NCBI GenBank assembly: GCA_017619675.1
Contig: JAFZRX010000012.1
Location: 1 to 32,924 of the forward strand
Source of the DNA: Bacteroidales bacterium
GTDB lineage: Bacteria; Bacteroidota; Bacteroidia; Bacteroidales; UBA932
Direction of reading: 5' to 3'
DNA: 32,924 bases
Shown: positions 1-7,715 of the stretch, piece after piece
How positions within the stretch are numbered: position 1 is the first letter of the stretch
Layout of the letters: each line of letters begins with the position of its first letter
The notes under the pieces: model-generated
Database searches by the model: none
What the model saw: the letters and a program-made list of their open reading frames with translations, nothing else
What the model was told of the DNA's origin: nothing
Program-made: the position numbers and the translations under genes

Positions 1-19
1 CAGTTAGCTCTTTTCAAGG

Positions 20-104
20 TGCCCCGGGCGGGAATCGAACCCGCACGGACCTTTCGGTCCAAGGGATTTTAAGTCCCTCGTGTCTACCATTTCACCACCA
101 AGGC
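20..104 (-). tRNA. tRNA-Leu (UAA anticodon)
   Basis: Read on the minus strand, the sequence folds as a class II tRNA. The acceptor GCCTTGG pairs with CCGGGGC using two G-U pairs. A D arm, an anticodon arm with loop CTTAAAA (anticodon TAA), a long variable arm (GGACC/GGTCC stem) and a TΨC arm GGGTTCGAATCCC follow in order. The long variable arm and the anticodon identify leucine. The discriminator A is at position 20, and CCA is not encoded. A TAnnTTTG box lies just upstream at 116-123. Confidence 0.95.
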
Positions 105-115
105 TTTGTGTGGTG

Positions 116-123
116 CAAAGATA
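116..123 (-). promoter_or_regulatory. -7 box TATCTTTG for tRNA-Leu
   Basis: This is a perfect match to the Bacteroidota TAnnTTTG -7 consensus on the minus strand, 11 nt upstream of the mature tRNA 5' end. No convincing -33 TTTG is visible. Confidence 0.6.
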
Positions 124-128
124 TGAAT

Positions 129-150
129 TTCCGCTATAATTCCGCTATAA
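129..150. repeat. 11-bp tandem direct repeat between divergent promoters
   Basis: TTCCGCTATAA occurs twice back to back (129-139 and 140-150), without mismatch. It lies between the tRNA-Leu -7 box and the HAD-gene -7 box, inside the spacer of the latter. The period of about one helical turn would suit a dimeric regulator, but it could also be a chance duplication. Confidence 0.6.
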
Positions 151-155
151 AAACG

Positions 156-163
156 TATATTTG
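156..163 (+). promoter_or_regulatory. -7 box TATATTTG for the HAD phosphatase gene
   Basis: A perfect TAnnTTTG box ends 18 nt before the ATG at 182, so the predicted leader is only about a dozen nucleotides. Confidence 0.6.
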
Positions 164-181
164 CCCGCTCAAAGATTTGTT

Positions 182-811
182 ATGATTAAGGCAGTAGTGT
201 TTGATATGGGCGGCGTCATTTTCCACCTGAACGTCCCAAGATGCATAAATAACTTCAAGACCAAGGCTGGTTTCATGGATATTGAGGATTTCATCAATAT
301 CTATCAGCAGCAGGGTTTCATAGGGGAGTTCGAGGCAGGAAAGATTGACGAGGAAGGCTTCTATGCCAACTGTCTGGCGCATTCCAGGCCGGGCACCAGC
401 CGTCAGACTATAAGTGATTGCTTCTGCTCACTTTTGGACGGAACCAACGAGGATGCCGTAGAATTGATCCGGTCTATCAGGGGCAAGTACAGGCTGTTCC
501 TCCTGAGCAACAACAACCCTATATCCCTGGCCCTGCTGGGGGAGGAGCTGGCCAAGAAAGGACTTCCCATAGATGAGACCTTCGAAAAGAAATTTTGCTC
601 CTTCCAGTTGAAGATGCAGAAGCCCGGCAAAGAGATCTACCTGAAAGCCATTGAAGGCATTGGCTGCGACCCATCCGAGATACTGTTCATAGACGATTCC
701 CCGGCCAATCTTCAGACTGCCAGGGAACTGGGTATCAAGACTCTGCAATACTTTGAAGGTCAGGACATCAGAAGTACTTTTTCTCCTGACGGTACAGCGC
801 CACAAAAATAA
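182..811 (+). CDS. HAD-superfamily phosphatase (YihX-like)
   Basis: Predicted cytosolic 209-residue hydrolase of the haloacid dehalogenase superfamily, subfamily IA, which hydrolyses small phosphomonoesters. Motif I is FDMGGVIF near the N terminus, so the nucleophile Asp is followed at +2 by Gly rather than the usual Asp, as in YihX/epoxide-hydrolase-N-like members. Motif II is LFLLSNN, motif III the Lys in QKPGKEIY, and motif IV ILFIDDSPANL. The ATG at 182 is chosen because it gives the canonical start MIKAVVFD and sits just after a TAnnTTTG box; an in-frame TTG at 161 lies inside that box. The gene is monocistronic, and its 3' end overlaps the convergent rodA by 44 nt. The substrate cannot be told from sequence. 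Confidence 0.88.
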   Translation: MIKAVVFDMGGVIFHLNVPRCINNFKTKAGFMDIEDFINIYQQQGFIGEFEAGKIDEEGFYANCLAHSRPGTSRQTISDCFCSLLDGTNEDAVELIRSIRGKYRLFLLSNNNPISLALLGEELAKKGLPIDETFEKKFCSFQLKMQKPGKEIYLKAIEGIGCDPSEILFIDDSPANLQTARELGIKTLQYFEGQDIRSTFSPDGTAPQK

Positions 812-2186
812 AGATCAGCACCGTAAACGACCATAACGAGGATCCGCCGTAACTGAGCAGCGGAAGGGGAATTCCAATAACCGGCATCAGGCCGATGGTC
901 ATTCCTATGTTGATGAACAGGTGCATGAATATGACGGACGCCACGCAGTATCCGTAGATGCGCGTGAACTGGTCGCGGCAGCGTTCCGCGTCCGTGATCA
1001 GCCTGTAAATCAGGAATACATACAGCAGTATCACAATCAGGCATCCCACGAAGCCCCATTCCTCTCCCACGGTGCAGAAAATGAAGTCCGTGCTCTGCTC
1101 AGGCACAAACCCATAGGTGGTCTGCGTTCCCTGCAGGAATCCCTTTCCAAAGAGTCCTCCGGACCCGATTGCAATCTTTGACTGATTCACGTTGTACCCA
1201 ACTCCTGCGGGGTCATCCTTCATACCCAGGAGCACCTCGATCCTGCTGCGCTGGTGGTCCTGCAGCACGTTGTTGAAGATATATTCAGTTGAAAAGACGA
1301 TGCCTATTCCCAGCAGGAACGCAACCAGCGTCGCGAAGGTGATGAACTTGCGCTGCCTGAAGGACCGGTATGCCATGCGCACAGCCTGCACCCCTGTGAG
1401 GGCCAGATAAATGTAAAGCGGATTGAACGGCAGGTTGAACTTTGGCAGGAAGATCAGCACCAAAATGGCGGGGACGTCAGCCCAGATCCAGCGCTTTGGC
1501 TTGCCGCTGTAGATGCTGTAGCAAAGCGAAGCGATCGCGGCAAGGACAATAAGCGCCGTGTATATAGACGTGGTTAGAGTCAGGATGAACAGCAGGATAA
1601 TCACTCCTATCAGGAACAGGAACCAGCCGGACAGGCCTTCGCGGTAAAGCACGAAGATGAATCCCAGGTATACCAGGGCGGATCCGGTCTCCTTCTCCGC
1701 CACAATTATGAGCATTGGCAGGGCAATCACGGCGGCCACCAGCAGCAGGTCCTTCATATTGGACATCTTGAAGTTGGTCTTGCTCATTATTGTGGCCAGC
1801 ACCAGCGAGGTGGCAATCTTTGACACCTCCGCAGGCTGGAAACTTACGGGCCCGAAATTGAACCAGGAATGCGATCCCTTCACGTCCGATCCTACAAAGA
1901 TCACCGCCACCAGCAGTACCAGGATTATCAGGTACGACGGTATGGAGATGACCTCCCACAGGCGCGGGTTGAACACAAAGAGGATGAGCGTGGCCAGCAC
2001 TATTCCCGTGAGGATCCACACGAACTGCTTCCCGCTACGGACAGAAAAGTCAAAGATGGAAGAAGGCTCTGAAGAGTGGATGGACGCGTAGATGTTTATG
2101 AAGCCGATGAGCACCAGCAGAAGATAATATATCACTATCCTCCAGTCCACTGTGCTTTTCAATCCTCTGTTCCCGCGGTCTGTCAT
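768..2186 (-). CDS. rodA: RodA, SEDS-family peptidoglycan glycosyltransferase
   Basis: A polytopic inner-membrane enzyme that polymerises glycan strands from lipid II in the rod complex, partnered with PBP2 encoded just upstream. The SEDS hallmark PEQSTDFIF is present, with the catalytic Asp at about residue 367. Other family signatures are SWFNFGPVSFQPAE, IGSGGLFGKGFLQGTQ and the C-terminal GIPLPLLSYGGSS. At 472 residues it is about 100 longer than E. coli RodA. The extra length is in the middle (about residues 225-310), where additional hydrophobic segments and a basic stretch occur; long RodA forms are common in Bacteroidota. The start codon overlaps the mrdA stop (ATGA), indicating translational coupling. 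It is the last gene of the mre operon and no terminator is visible behind it. Confidence 0.96.
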   Translation of the reverse strand: MTDRGNRGLKSTVDWRIVIYYLLLVLIGFINIYASIHSSEPSSIFDFSVRSGKQFVWILTGIVLATLILFVFNPRLWEVISIPSYLIILVLLVAVIFVGSDVKGSHSWFNFGPVSFQPAEVSKIATSLVLATIMSKTNFKMSNMKDLLLVAAVIALPMLIIVAEKETGSALVYLGFIFVLYREGLSGWFLFLIGVIILLFILTLTTSIYTALIVLAAIASLCYSIYSGKPKRWIWADVPAILVLIFLPKFNLPFNPLYIYLALTGVQAVRMAYRSFRQRKFITFATLVAFLLGIGIVFSTEYIFNNVLQDHQRSRIEVLLGMKDDPAGVGYNVNQSKIAIGSGGLFGKGFLQGTQTTYGFVPEQSTDFIFCTVGEEWGFVGCLIVILLYVFLIYRLITDAERCRDQFTRIYGYCVASVIFMHLFINIGMTIGLMPVIGIPLPLLSYGGSSLWSFTVLIFIFVALYRQEKKYF

Positions 2187-4018
2187 CTGTTGGGCATAAG
2201 GTTGGCGTTAAGGATGCGGTCCTCCACATATTTGCGTTCCGGTCGGATCTCTCCGGTAAGGTACTGCTCCACCATCAGGGAAGCGATAGGGCAGGCCCAG
2301 GTGGCTCCGAATCCGGCGTTCTCTATATATGCGGCTATGGCAATCTTGGGATTGTCCTGGGGAGCGAAGCAGATGAACACTGAATTGTCCGCTCCGTGCG
2401 GGTTCTGGGCGGTTCCGGTCTTTCCGCAGAGGTCCAGCCCGGGGATTGCGGCGGCGTAAGCCGTTCCGCCGGCTCCGGCGGGCTCGTTCACCGCCCTCCA
2501 CATACCGTGGATTACCTTCTTGAACTCGTTGGTGTCCACCTTGGTGTAGTTGCGCTCGTAGTATTTGGGGTCTATCTCAATTCCTTCCGAAGCCTTGACG
2601 ATATGCGGCGTGATGTACCAGCCCCTGTTGGCCACGGTGGCGCAGAGGTTAGCAATCTGCAGCGGTGTAACGCCCATCTCTCCCTGCCCGATGGACAGTG
2701 AAACTATTGTGGCGAAGCGCCATCCGTTGCGACCGTAAATCTTTGAGTAATAGGACGATGTGGGGACGTTGCCTCCCAACTCGGAAGGGAAGTCGCTGCC
2801 AAGGCTGCTGCCAAGGCCGAAGCTTGTCACATACTCCCGCCAGACGTCGAAGGCCTCCGGAACATTGTCGTATTTCTTGTTCTCCAGGATGGATTTGAGC
2901 ACGTAGCAGAAGTAGCCGTTGCAGGACATCATTATGGCCTCCTCCAGGTTGAGGGGGGAGCGGTGCCCGTGGCAGCCCAGCTTGCGGCTGCCGCTGTACG
3001 CGTACCCGCGGTTGCACGGGTATTGCCTGTCGGGAGTAAGGACTCCCTCCTGCAGGCCTATCAGTCCGTTCACCAGCTTGAAGACGGATCCCGGGGGATA
3101 GGACGCCTGCACGGTACGGTTGAACATGGGCTTGTACGGGTCGTTGGAGATCTGGTTGTAGTACTGGCCTATGTCGGAAAGCATCTCCACGTCTATACCC
3201 GGGCTGGAAACCATTGCGAGGATCTCTCCGGTGGAAGGCTCTATGGCAACCACGCTTCCCACTTTGTTCTTCATCAGTTCCTGCCCGTATTGCTGTAACT
3301 TGGCGTCAATGGTGGTGGTGATGTTCCTTCCGGCCACGGCCTCCTTGTCCATCTCGCCGTTCTGGTATGCGGTCTTTATCTGGTTGCGGGAATCCCTGAT
3401 ATAGATCTTGTAGCCCTTCTCTCCGCGGAGGTCCTCCTCGCGCGCGGCCTCTATGCCCGTCTTGCCGGCGTAGTCACCGCTGCGGTACTGCCCCTCGTGC
3501 TTGCGGATATAATCCGCATCCACTTCGGACACGTACCCCAGCAGGTTGCCTCCGGCGTTGACGGGGTAGTCGCGCACGCTGCGCACGTGCCCCTTGAAGC
3601 CGGGGAACTTGTACTGCACTTCCGCAAAGCGGATGTATGTTTCTGACGGAACCTGCTTGAGCATTGTCACGGACTGGAATCCGATGCGCCTGCTGTTCTT
3701 CTTGTACTCCGCCATCCTCTCGCGTATGAAATCCACGGAAACGTTAAGCGCATCCGCCAGCGCCAGGGTGTCGAAGGACTTGACCTCGCGCGGGGTAACC
3801 TGTATGTCATAAGCGATCTTGTTGCCCACCAGGATGGTGCCGTTGCGGTCATAGATGACGCCCCTGGTGGGATAGATGATATCGTACACCATGGAGTTGT
3901 TGGAGGCGTCTATCTTGTACTGCTGGTCCAGGATCTGGATGCTGAACAGTTTCACCAGGAGGATGGCTGCAACCACTCCCAGGCCGATGAGAATCTTGTT
4001 TTTCCTGTCCAGCGTCAT
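2183..4018 (-). CDS. mrdA: Penicillin-binding protein 2 (elongasome transpeptidase)
   Basis: Class B PBP, the transpeptidase that crosslinks glycan made by RodA during cell elongation. One N-terminal transmembrane helix (about residues 8-27) is followed by a PBP dimerisation domain with the R-G-x-I-x-D-R-N-G signature (TRGVIYDRNGTIL) and then the transpeptidase domain. The active-site motifs are SVFK with nucleophile Ser311, SCN (MMSCNGYF) and KTG (CGKTGTAQN). The 611-residue length is normal for PBP2. The gene overlaps mreD upstream and rodA downstream by ATGA junctions, as expected for co-translation of stoichiometric partners. It would be a target of mecillinam-type beta-lactams by family knowledge. 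Confidence 0.96.
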   Translation of the reverse strand: MTLDRKNKILIGLGVVAAILLVKLFSIQILDQQYKIDASNNSMVYDIIYPTRGVIYDRNGTILVGNKIAYDIQVTPREVKSFDTLALADALNVSVDFIRERMAEYKKNSRRIGFQSVTMLKQVPSETYIRFAEVQYKFPGFKGHVRSVRDYPVNAGGNLLGYVSEVDADYIRKHEGQYRSGDYAGKTGIEAAREEDLRGEKGYKIYIRDSRNQIKTAYQNGEMDKEAVAGRNITTTIDAKLQQYGQELMKNKVGSVVAIEPSTGEILAMVSSPGIDVEMLSDIGQYYNQISNDPYKPMFNRTVQASYPPGSVFKLVNGLIGLQEGVLTPDRQYPCNRGYAYSGSRKLGCHGHRSPLNLEEAIMMSCNGYFCYVLKSILENKKYDNVPEAFDVWREYVTSFGLGSSLGSDFPSELGGNVPTSSYYSKIYGRNGWRFATIVSLSIGQGEMGVTPLQIANLCATVANRGWYITPHIVKASEGIEIDPKYYERNYTKVDTNEFKKVIHGMWRAVNEPAGAGGTAYAAAIPGLDLCGKTGTAQNPHGADNSVFICFAPQDNPKIAIAAYIENAGFGATWACPIASLMVEQYLTGEIRPERKYVEDRILNANLMPNR

Positions 4019-4530
4019 CTGTCCCTATAGTCCTTAGTAAGAGTGTCTGCGACGAACAGCGACAGCAGGGTGCCCGCCGGGAGGGAAATGGCAAAGCGCA
4101 GGGCGTTGAACCAGAAAGGCCTGGTGCCGGCCCCGTCGGCCGCTATGTATATGATCAGGAACAACGCCTGGGCTATGACGATGTAGGTGGAGAACTTGAG
4201 CAGACCGTATTTCTGGATGGTCACGTCCTCCTTGTGTGCGAAAACTTCCTGACCGAACACAAGGTTCAACAGGCCGTTGCGCAGCAGGCCTATGGGGATC
4301 AGGGCCAGCATGTTGAGGCCCAGCACCCCGTCTCCCAGGAAATCCACCAGGAAACCCGTGACCGCGGCTATGATGATTGCCGTGATGGTGGAATACCTGA
4401 CCGGAATGAGCAGCACCAGCACCGGAAGCAGGCTCAGGGTCAGGTAATAGGTCAGGTTCAGGTAGTTGCAAAGCAGCACCTGCAGGAGCACGAAGCAAAG
4501 ATAGATGGCAAAGAACCGGCTACTCTTCAT
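4015..4530 (-). CDS. mreD: MreD, rod-shape-determining membrane protein
   Basis: A 171-residue, highly hydrophobic protein with about five predicted membrane segments and only short loops. It matches MreD in size, in topology and in its place between mreC and mrdA. Conserved features seen include GFLVDFLGDGVLGLN, which resembles the family's G-x-x-x-D-x-x-x-x-x-x-G-x-x motif. It acts in the inner membrane with MreC to link MreB filaments to PBP2/RodA. Its start overlaps the end of mreC by 11 nt and its stop overlaps mrdA by 4 nt. MreD sequences diverge strongly, so the assignment leans partly on gene order. Confidence 0.9.
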   Translation of the reverse strand: MKSSRFFAIYLCFVLLQVLLCNYLNLTYYLTLSLLPVLVLLIPVRYSTITAIIIAAVTGFLVDFLGDGVLGLNMLALIPIGLLRNGLLNLVFGQEVFAHKEDVTIQKYGLLKFSTYIVIAQALFLIIYIAADGAGTRPFWFNALRFAISLPAGTLLSLFVADTLTKDYRDR

Positions 4531-5371
4531 TTTCTCCCTCCTTTTTGTCTTCCATCTGTTCCAGCGGGATTATCTCGTCCCTGCCGGTATGGTCTACAAT
4601 TGTTATGTACCGCAGCGCGGCATGGTCTTCCAGCAGCGTCACATAGATTTCGTACATTGTACCGTCCTGGATTCCTGATCCGGTGACGGTGCCGAGAGGG
4701 ATGTCAGGAGGGAATATTGTGGAGTATCCGCTGGTAAAAACGGTATCTCCCTGCGCAAACCTGGTCTGGAGCGGGATTTCCCGCAGTATGGCCTTGTTGG
4801 TGGAGCGACCGTCCCAGGAAAGGGGACCCACAACGCCCTCGCTGCCAATCCTTGCGCTGACGTTGAAGCTGGTGTTCATGAACGCTATTCCATAGGAATA
4901 GTTTCTCTCCACCGCTTCAACGATGCCGATGGCTCCGCACGAGGTGATGATGCCGCTCTGCGGGCGCACGCCGTCCTCGTAACCCTTGTTGATGATTATG
5001 TAGTTGTGCTGCTTGTTCTTGCTCATCTTGACGATGGCTCCCGGGATGTAGCGGAAGTCTCCGGCAAAGCCGTCGCCTACCCCCGCATCCGGTCCCCCCG
5101 CATTCTCAATGGCGTTCTGCATCCTTGCCACTTGGAGGCTAAGGCGGTAGTTCTCCTGCGCCAGGCTTTCGTTCTGGCTCTTGAGGGAGAAATAATCCCT
5201 CACCGATTCGCTGCTACCCCAAAGAGCGCCCATCACCCTGTGGGAGAGACGGGACACCCAGATGCCCTGAAGTTCTCCTCCACGGACAATCATACTTAAC
5301 GCAGCCACCTCCAACAAAATGAAAATGGCTGCCGTCAAGATAATTGTGATAGTTCTGCTCTTTCTTGGCAT
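4520..5371 (-). CDS. mreC: MreC, rod-shape-determining periplasmic scaffold
   Basis: A 283-residue bitopic protein with a transmembrane helix at about residues 9-28, a coiled coil at about 55-95 (SLKSQNESLAQENYRLSLQ) and two beta domains typical of MreC. The core contains NYIIINKGYEDGVRPQSGIITSCG and the second-domain DTVFTSGYSTIFPPDIPLGTV, both family signatures. It bridges MreB/MreD and PBP2 in the periplasm. The C-terminal tail is short and acidic. Its ATG overlaps the mreB stop (TAATG), and the distal end overlaps mreD. Confidence 0.96.
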   Translation of the reverse strand: MPRKSRTITIILTAAIFILLEVAALSMIVRGGELQGIWVSRLSHRVMGALWGSSESVRDYFSLKSQNESLAQENYRLSLQVARMQNAIENAGGPDAGVGDGFAGDFRYIPGAIVKMSKNKQHNYIIINKGYEDGVRPQSGIITSCGAIGIVEAVERNYSYGIAFMNTSFNVSARIGSEGVVGPLSWDGRSTNKAILREIPLQTRFAQGDTVFTSGYSTIFPPDIPLGTVTGSGIQDGTMYEIYVTLLEDHAALRYITIVDHTGRDEIIPLEQMEDKKEGENEE

Positions 5372-6393
5372 TACCTCATAAGGAACGAATAATGCTCCGT
5401 GTTCTTGAGCGCTATGCAGGTACCTCTGGCCACGGCCCTGAGCGGGTCTTCGGCTACGTGGAACGGGATGTTGACCTTTTCTGTGAGCCTCTGTGCCAGA
5501 CCGCGGAGCAATGCGCCGCCGCCTGAGAGGAATATACCGTTCTCAACAATGTCGGAGTAAAGCTCAGGAGGGGTCTGCTCCAGCACGTGCAGTACGGAAG
5601 ACTCAATCTTTGCCACGGACTTGTCAAGGCAGTGGGCTATCTCCTGATAGGTGATGGTAGCCTCCACCGGATGCGCGGTCATGAGGTTAGGACCCTTGAT
5701 CACTATAGGTTCCGGTTCGTCGTCAAGGTTTGGAAGCACCGCGCCCACGGCAATCTTGATGCGCTCCGCGGTGATCTCTCCCACCTTGATGTTATGCTGC
5801 TGCTTGAGGTAGTACTGTATGTCGTTGGTGAAGACGTCTCCCGCCGTGCGGATGCTGTCCTGCTGTACGATTCCTCCCAGGGAGATAACGGCTATCTCCG
5901 TGGTTCCTCCGCCGATGTCCACTACCATGTTGCCCTTTGGCGCCTCAACTTCAAGGCCGATTCCAAGGGCTGCGGCCATAGGCTCGTAGATAAGGTATAC
6001 CTCGCGGGCTCCGGCGTGCTCCGAAGAGTCGCGCACGGCGCGGATCTCTACCTCCGTACTTCCGGAAGGGATTCCTACCACAACCTTGAGGTTGGGGGTG
6101 AAGAAGGAGCGGTGCTTGCTGTTGACTTCCTTGATGAAGCCGCGGATCATCATCTCTGCGGCGTTGAAGTCTGCAATCACTCCGTCCCTGAGGGGGCGGA
6201 CGGTCTTTATGGCGGGGTTAACCTTCTCGTGCATGAGTTTGGCCCTCTTTCCCAGGGCCAGAAGCTTTCCTGTATTATTGTCTATTGCAACTATGCTCGG
6301 CTCATCCAGCGCAATCTGGTCATTCTGGAAAATGACGGTATTGGCCGTACCAAGGTCAATTGCAAGCTCTTGATTCAAAAATGAAAAAGCCAT
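5371..6393 (-). CDS. mreB: MreB, bacterial actin homologue
   Basis: A 340-residue actin-fold ATPase that forms membrane-associated filaments guiding lateral cell-wall synthesis. Visible motifs are the phosphate-1 loop AIDLGTANT, the phosphate-2 loop VVDIGGGTTEIAVIS and the adenosine motif IFLSGGGALLRGL, plus RAVRDSSEHAGAREVYLIYEPMAAALG between them. The N terminus (MAFSFLNQELAIDLG) carries a short hydrophobic/amphipathic stretch consistent with membrane binding. It is the first gene of the five-gene rod operon. A TAnnTTTG box at 6433-6440 predicts a leader of roughly 35 nt. Confidence 0.98.
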   Translation of the reverse strand: MAFSFLNQELAIDLGTANTVIFQNDQIALDEPSIVAIDNNTGKLLALGKRAKLMHEKVNPAIKTVRPLRDGVIADFNAAEMMIRGFIKEVNSKHRSFFTPNLKVVVGIPSGSTEVEIRAVRDSSEHAGAREVYLIYEPMAAALGIGLEVEAPKGNMVVDIGGGTTEIAVISLGGIVQQDSIRTAGDVFTNDIQYYLKQQHNIKVGEITAERIKIAVGAVLPNLDDEPEPIVIKGPNLMTAHPVEATITYQEIAHCLDKSVAKIESSVLHVLEQTPPELYSDIVENGIFLSGGGALLRGLAQRLTEKVNIPFHVAEDPLRAVARGTCIALKNTEHYSFLMR

Positions 6394-6432
6394 AATTCAA
6401 AATGAAGTAAATGAAGATTTTCCTTTGGATTC

Positions 6433-6440
6433 CAAAAGTA
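6433..6440 (-). promoter_or_regulatory. -7 box TACTTTTG for the mreBCD-mrdA-rodA operon
   Basis: A perfect TAnnTTTG match on the minus strand, 39 nt upstream of the mreB ATG. It is back to back with the ispD box at 6452-6459 (11 bp gap). Confidence 0.55.
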
Positions 6441-6451
6441 CGAAAAAAGAT

Positions 6452-6459
6452 TAAATTTG
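6452..6459 (+). promoter_or_regulatory. -7 box TAAATTTG for ispD
   Basis: A perfect TAnnTTTG match ending 15 nt before the ispD ATG. The predicted leader is around 9-12 nt, too short for a standard Shine-Dalgarno plus spacing. Confidence 0.55.
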
Positions 6460-6474
6460 TAGAAAAAAATAAGG

Positions 6475-7170
6475 ATGGAAAGAAAAATTTATATGATAAT
6501 AGTGGCAGGCGGCAGCGGCTCCCGCATGGGCGCCTCAATGCCCAAGCAATTCCTTGAATTGGGAGGCAAGCCAATCCTGCGTCTTTCCATCGAGGTCATG
6601 CTGGAAGCCTGCCCGCAGGCCAGGATAGTGACCGTCCTTCCGGAAGACCACATCGACTATTGGAAAGATTACTGCCTAAAGGCAAATTTCCACGTCCCGC
6701 AGATCATAGTGCAGGGCGGCATAACCCGTTTCCATTCTGTAAAGAACGCCTTGGCAAAAGTGCCGGAGGGAGCCCTGGTCGCAATCCACGACGCCGTGCG
6801 TCCGCTGGTCTCCCCGGAACTTGTGCGCTCCCTCATCAGGCAGGCTGACGAGGGCGGCAGCGCCGTTCCGGCAGTGCCTGCCGTGGACACCCTCAGGGTC
6901 CTGGAGAAGAAAGGGGAGACACTTGTCGCTGCTGACAGCGTCCTTGACCGCTCCAAGATTTACGCCATCCAGACCCCTCAGGTCTTCTGGTCAGAAACCC
7001 TTCTGGACGCGTACAAGCAGGCTTTTGATACCGCTTTTACGGACGACGCCTCCGTAGTGGCCAGAAAAGGAATACCTCTCTCGTACGTACAGGGAGAGAG
7101 GTATAACCTTAAGATAACCACGCCGGAGGACCTTGCCCTTGCGGAGGCTATTCTGCTTCGTCGGGGTTGA
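6475..7170 (+). CDS. ispD: 2-C-methyl-D-erythritol 4-phosphate cytidylyltransferase
   Basis: A cytosolic enzyme of the non-mevalonate (MEP) isoprenoid pathway that joins CTP to MEP. The N terminus holds the nucleotidyltransferase signature IVAGGSGSRMGASMPKQFLELGGKPI, with the catalytic Arg and Lys of the family. Further signatures are VAIHDAVRPLVSPELV and the C-terminal TDDASVVARKGIPLSYVQGERYNLKITTPEDL. The 231-residue length is normal. The gene is a single-function IspD with no IspF fusion. It diverges from mreB, and its 3' end overlaps the convergent Lrp gene by 23 nt. Confidence 0.97.
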   Translation: MERKIYMIIVAGGSGSRMGASMPKQFLELGGKPILRLSIEVMLEACPQARIVTVLPEDHIDYWKDYCLKANFHVPQIIVQGGITRFHSVKNALAKVPEGALVAIHDAVRPLVSPELVRSLIRQADEGGSAVPAVPAVDTLRVLEKKGETLVAADSVLDRSKIYAIQTPQVFWSETLLDAYKQAFDTAFTDDASVVARKGIPLSYVQGERYNLKITTPEDLALAEAILLRRG

Positions 7171-7654
7171 TATTTCCGCCGGAATAAGTATAATCTTTAA
7201 CCCAGATCTGGCGCTCGAACGCCTGGTCAAGGGAAATCATAGTTTCAGTAGACTGGACGTAGGGAATCTTCTGGATGGTGTTCAGGAGCACCTCCATCAG
7301 ATGGTTGTTGTCAAAGCAGAAAAGTTTCAGGAGGATGGCGGCCTTTCCTGTTATGAAATGGCACTCCACTACCTCGGGGATCTTCTTGATGGACTTGATT
7401 ACCTCTGCGTACTTGTTGTTCTCGCTGAGGGAAAGGCTTACGAATGCACACACCTGCAGGCCTATGGCTTCCGGCTTTACAAGCAGCCGTGAACCCATTA
7501 TGACGCCGTTCGCCTCCAGTTTCTTCACCCTCTGGTGGATGGCGGCTCCTGAGATACCGCACTCCCTGGCAATCTCCAGGAAAGGCATACGGGCGTTGTT
7601 GACCAGCAATGATAAGATTTTCTGATCTATCTGATCGATCTGATATTTAGCCAT
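7148..7654 (-). CDS. Lrp/AsnC-family transcriptional regulator
   Basis: A 168-residue feast/famine regulator. Residues 1-60 form the AsnC-type winged helix-turn-helix (IDQIDQKILSLLVNNARMPF then GISGAAIHQRVKKLE). The remainder is the RAM ligand-binding domain, with VECHFITGKAAILLKLFCFDNNHLMEVL. The C-terminal tail (about 20 residues after WVKDYT) is a little longer than usual. Such proteins form dimers to hexadecamers and often sense amino acids; the regulon and effector cannot be deduced here. No TAnnTTTG box is visible in the AT-rich 61-nt gap to topA. The gene overlaps ispD convergently by 23 nt. Confidence 0.94.
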   Translation of the reverse strand: MAKYQIDQIDQKILSLLVNNARMPFLEIARECGISGAAIHQRVKKLEANGVIMGSRLLVKPEAIGLQVCAFVSLSLSENNKYAEVIKSIKKIPEVVECHFITGKAAILLKLFCFDNNHLMEVLLNTIQKIPYVQSTETMISLDQAFERQIWVKDYTYSGGNINPDEAE

Positions 7655-7715
7655 CTGGTAAGTAATTATAGATTCTATTGGCTAATATATAAAAATTTTA
7701 AATGCAATTCCACAT

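Noticed and set aside
161-181. Alternative TTG start for the HAD gene
   Set aside because: It lies within the -7 box; ATG 182 gives the normal HAD N terminus.
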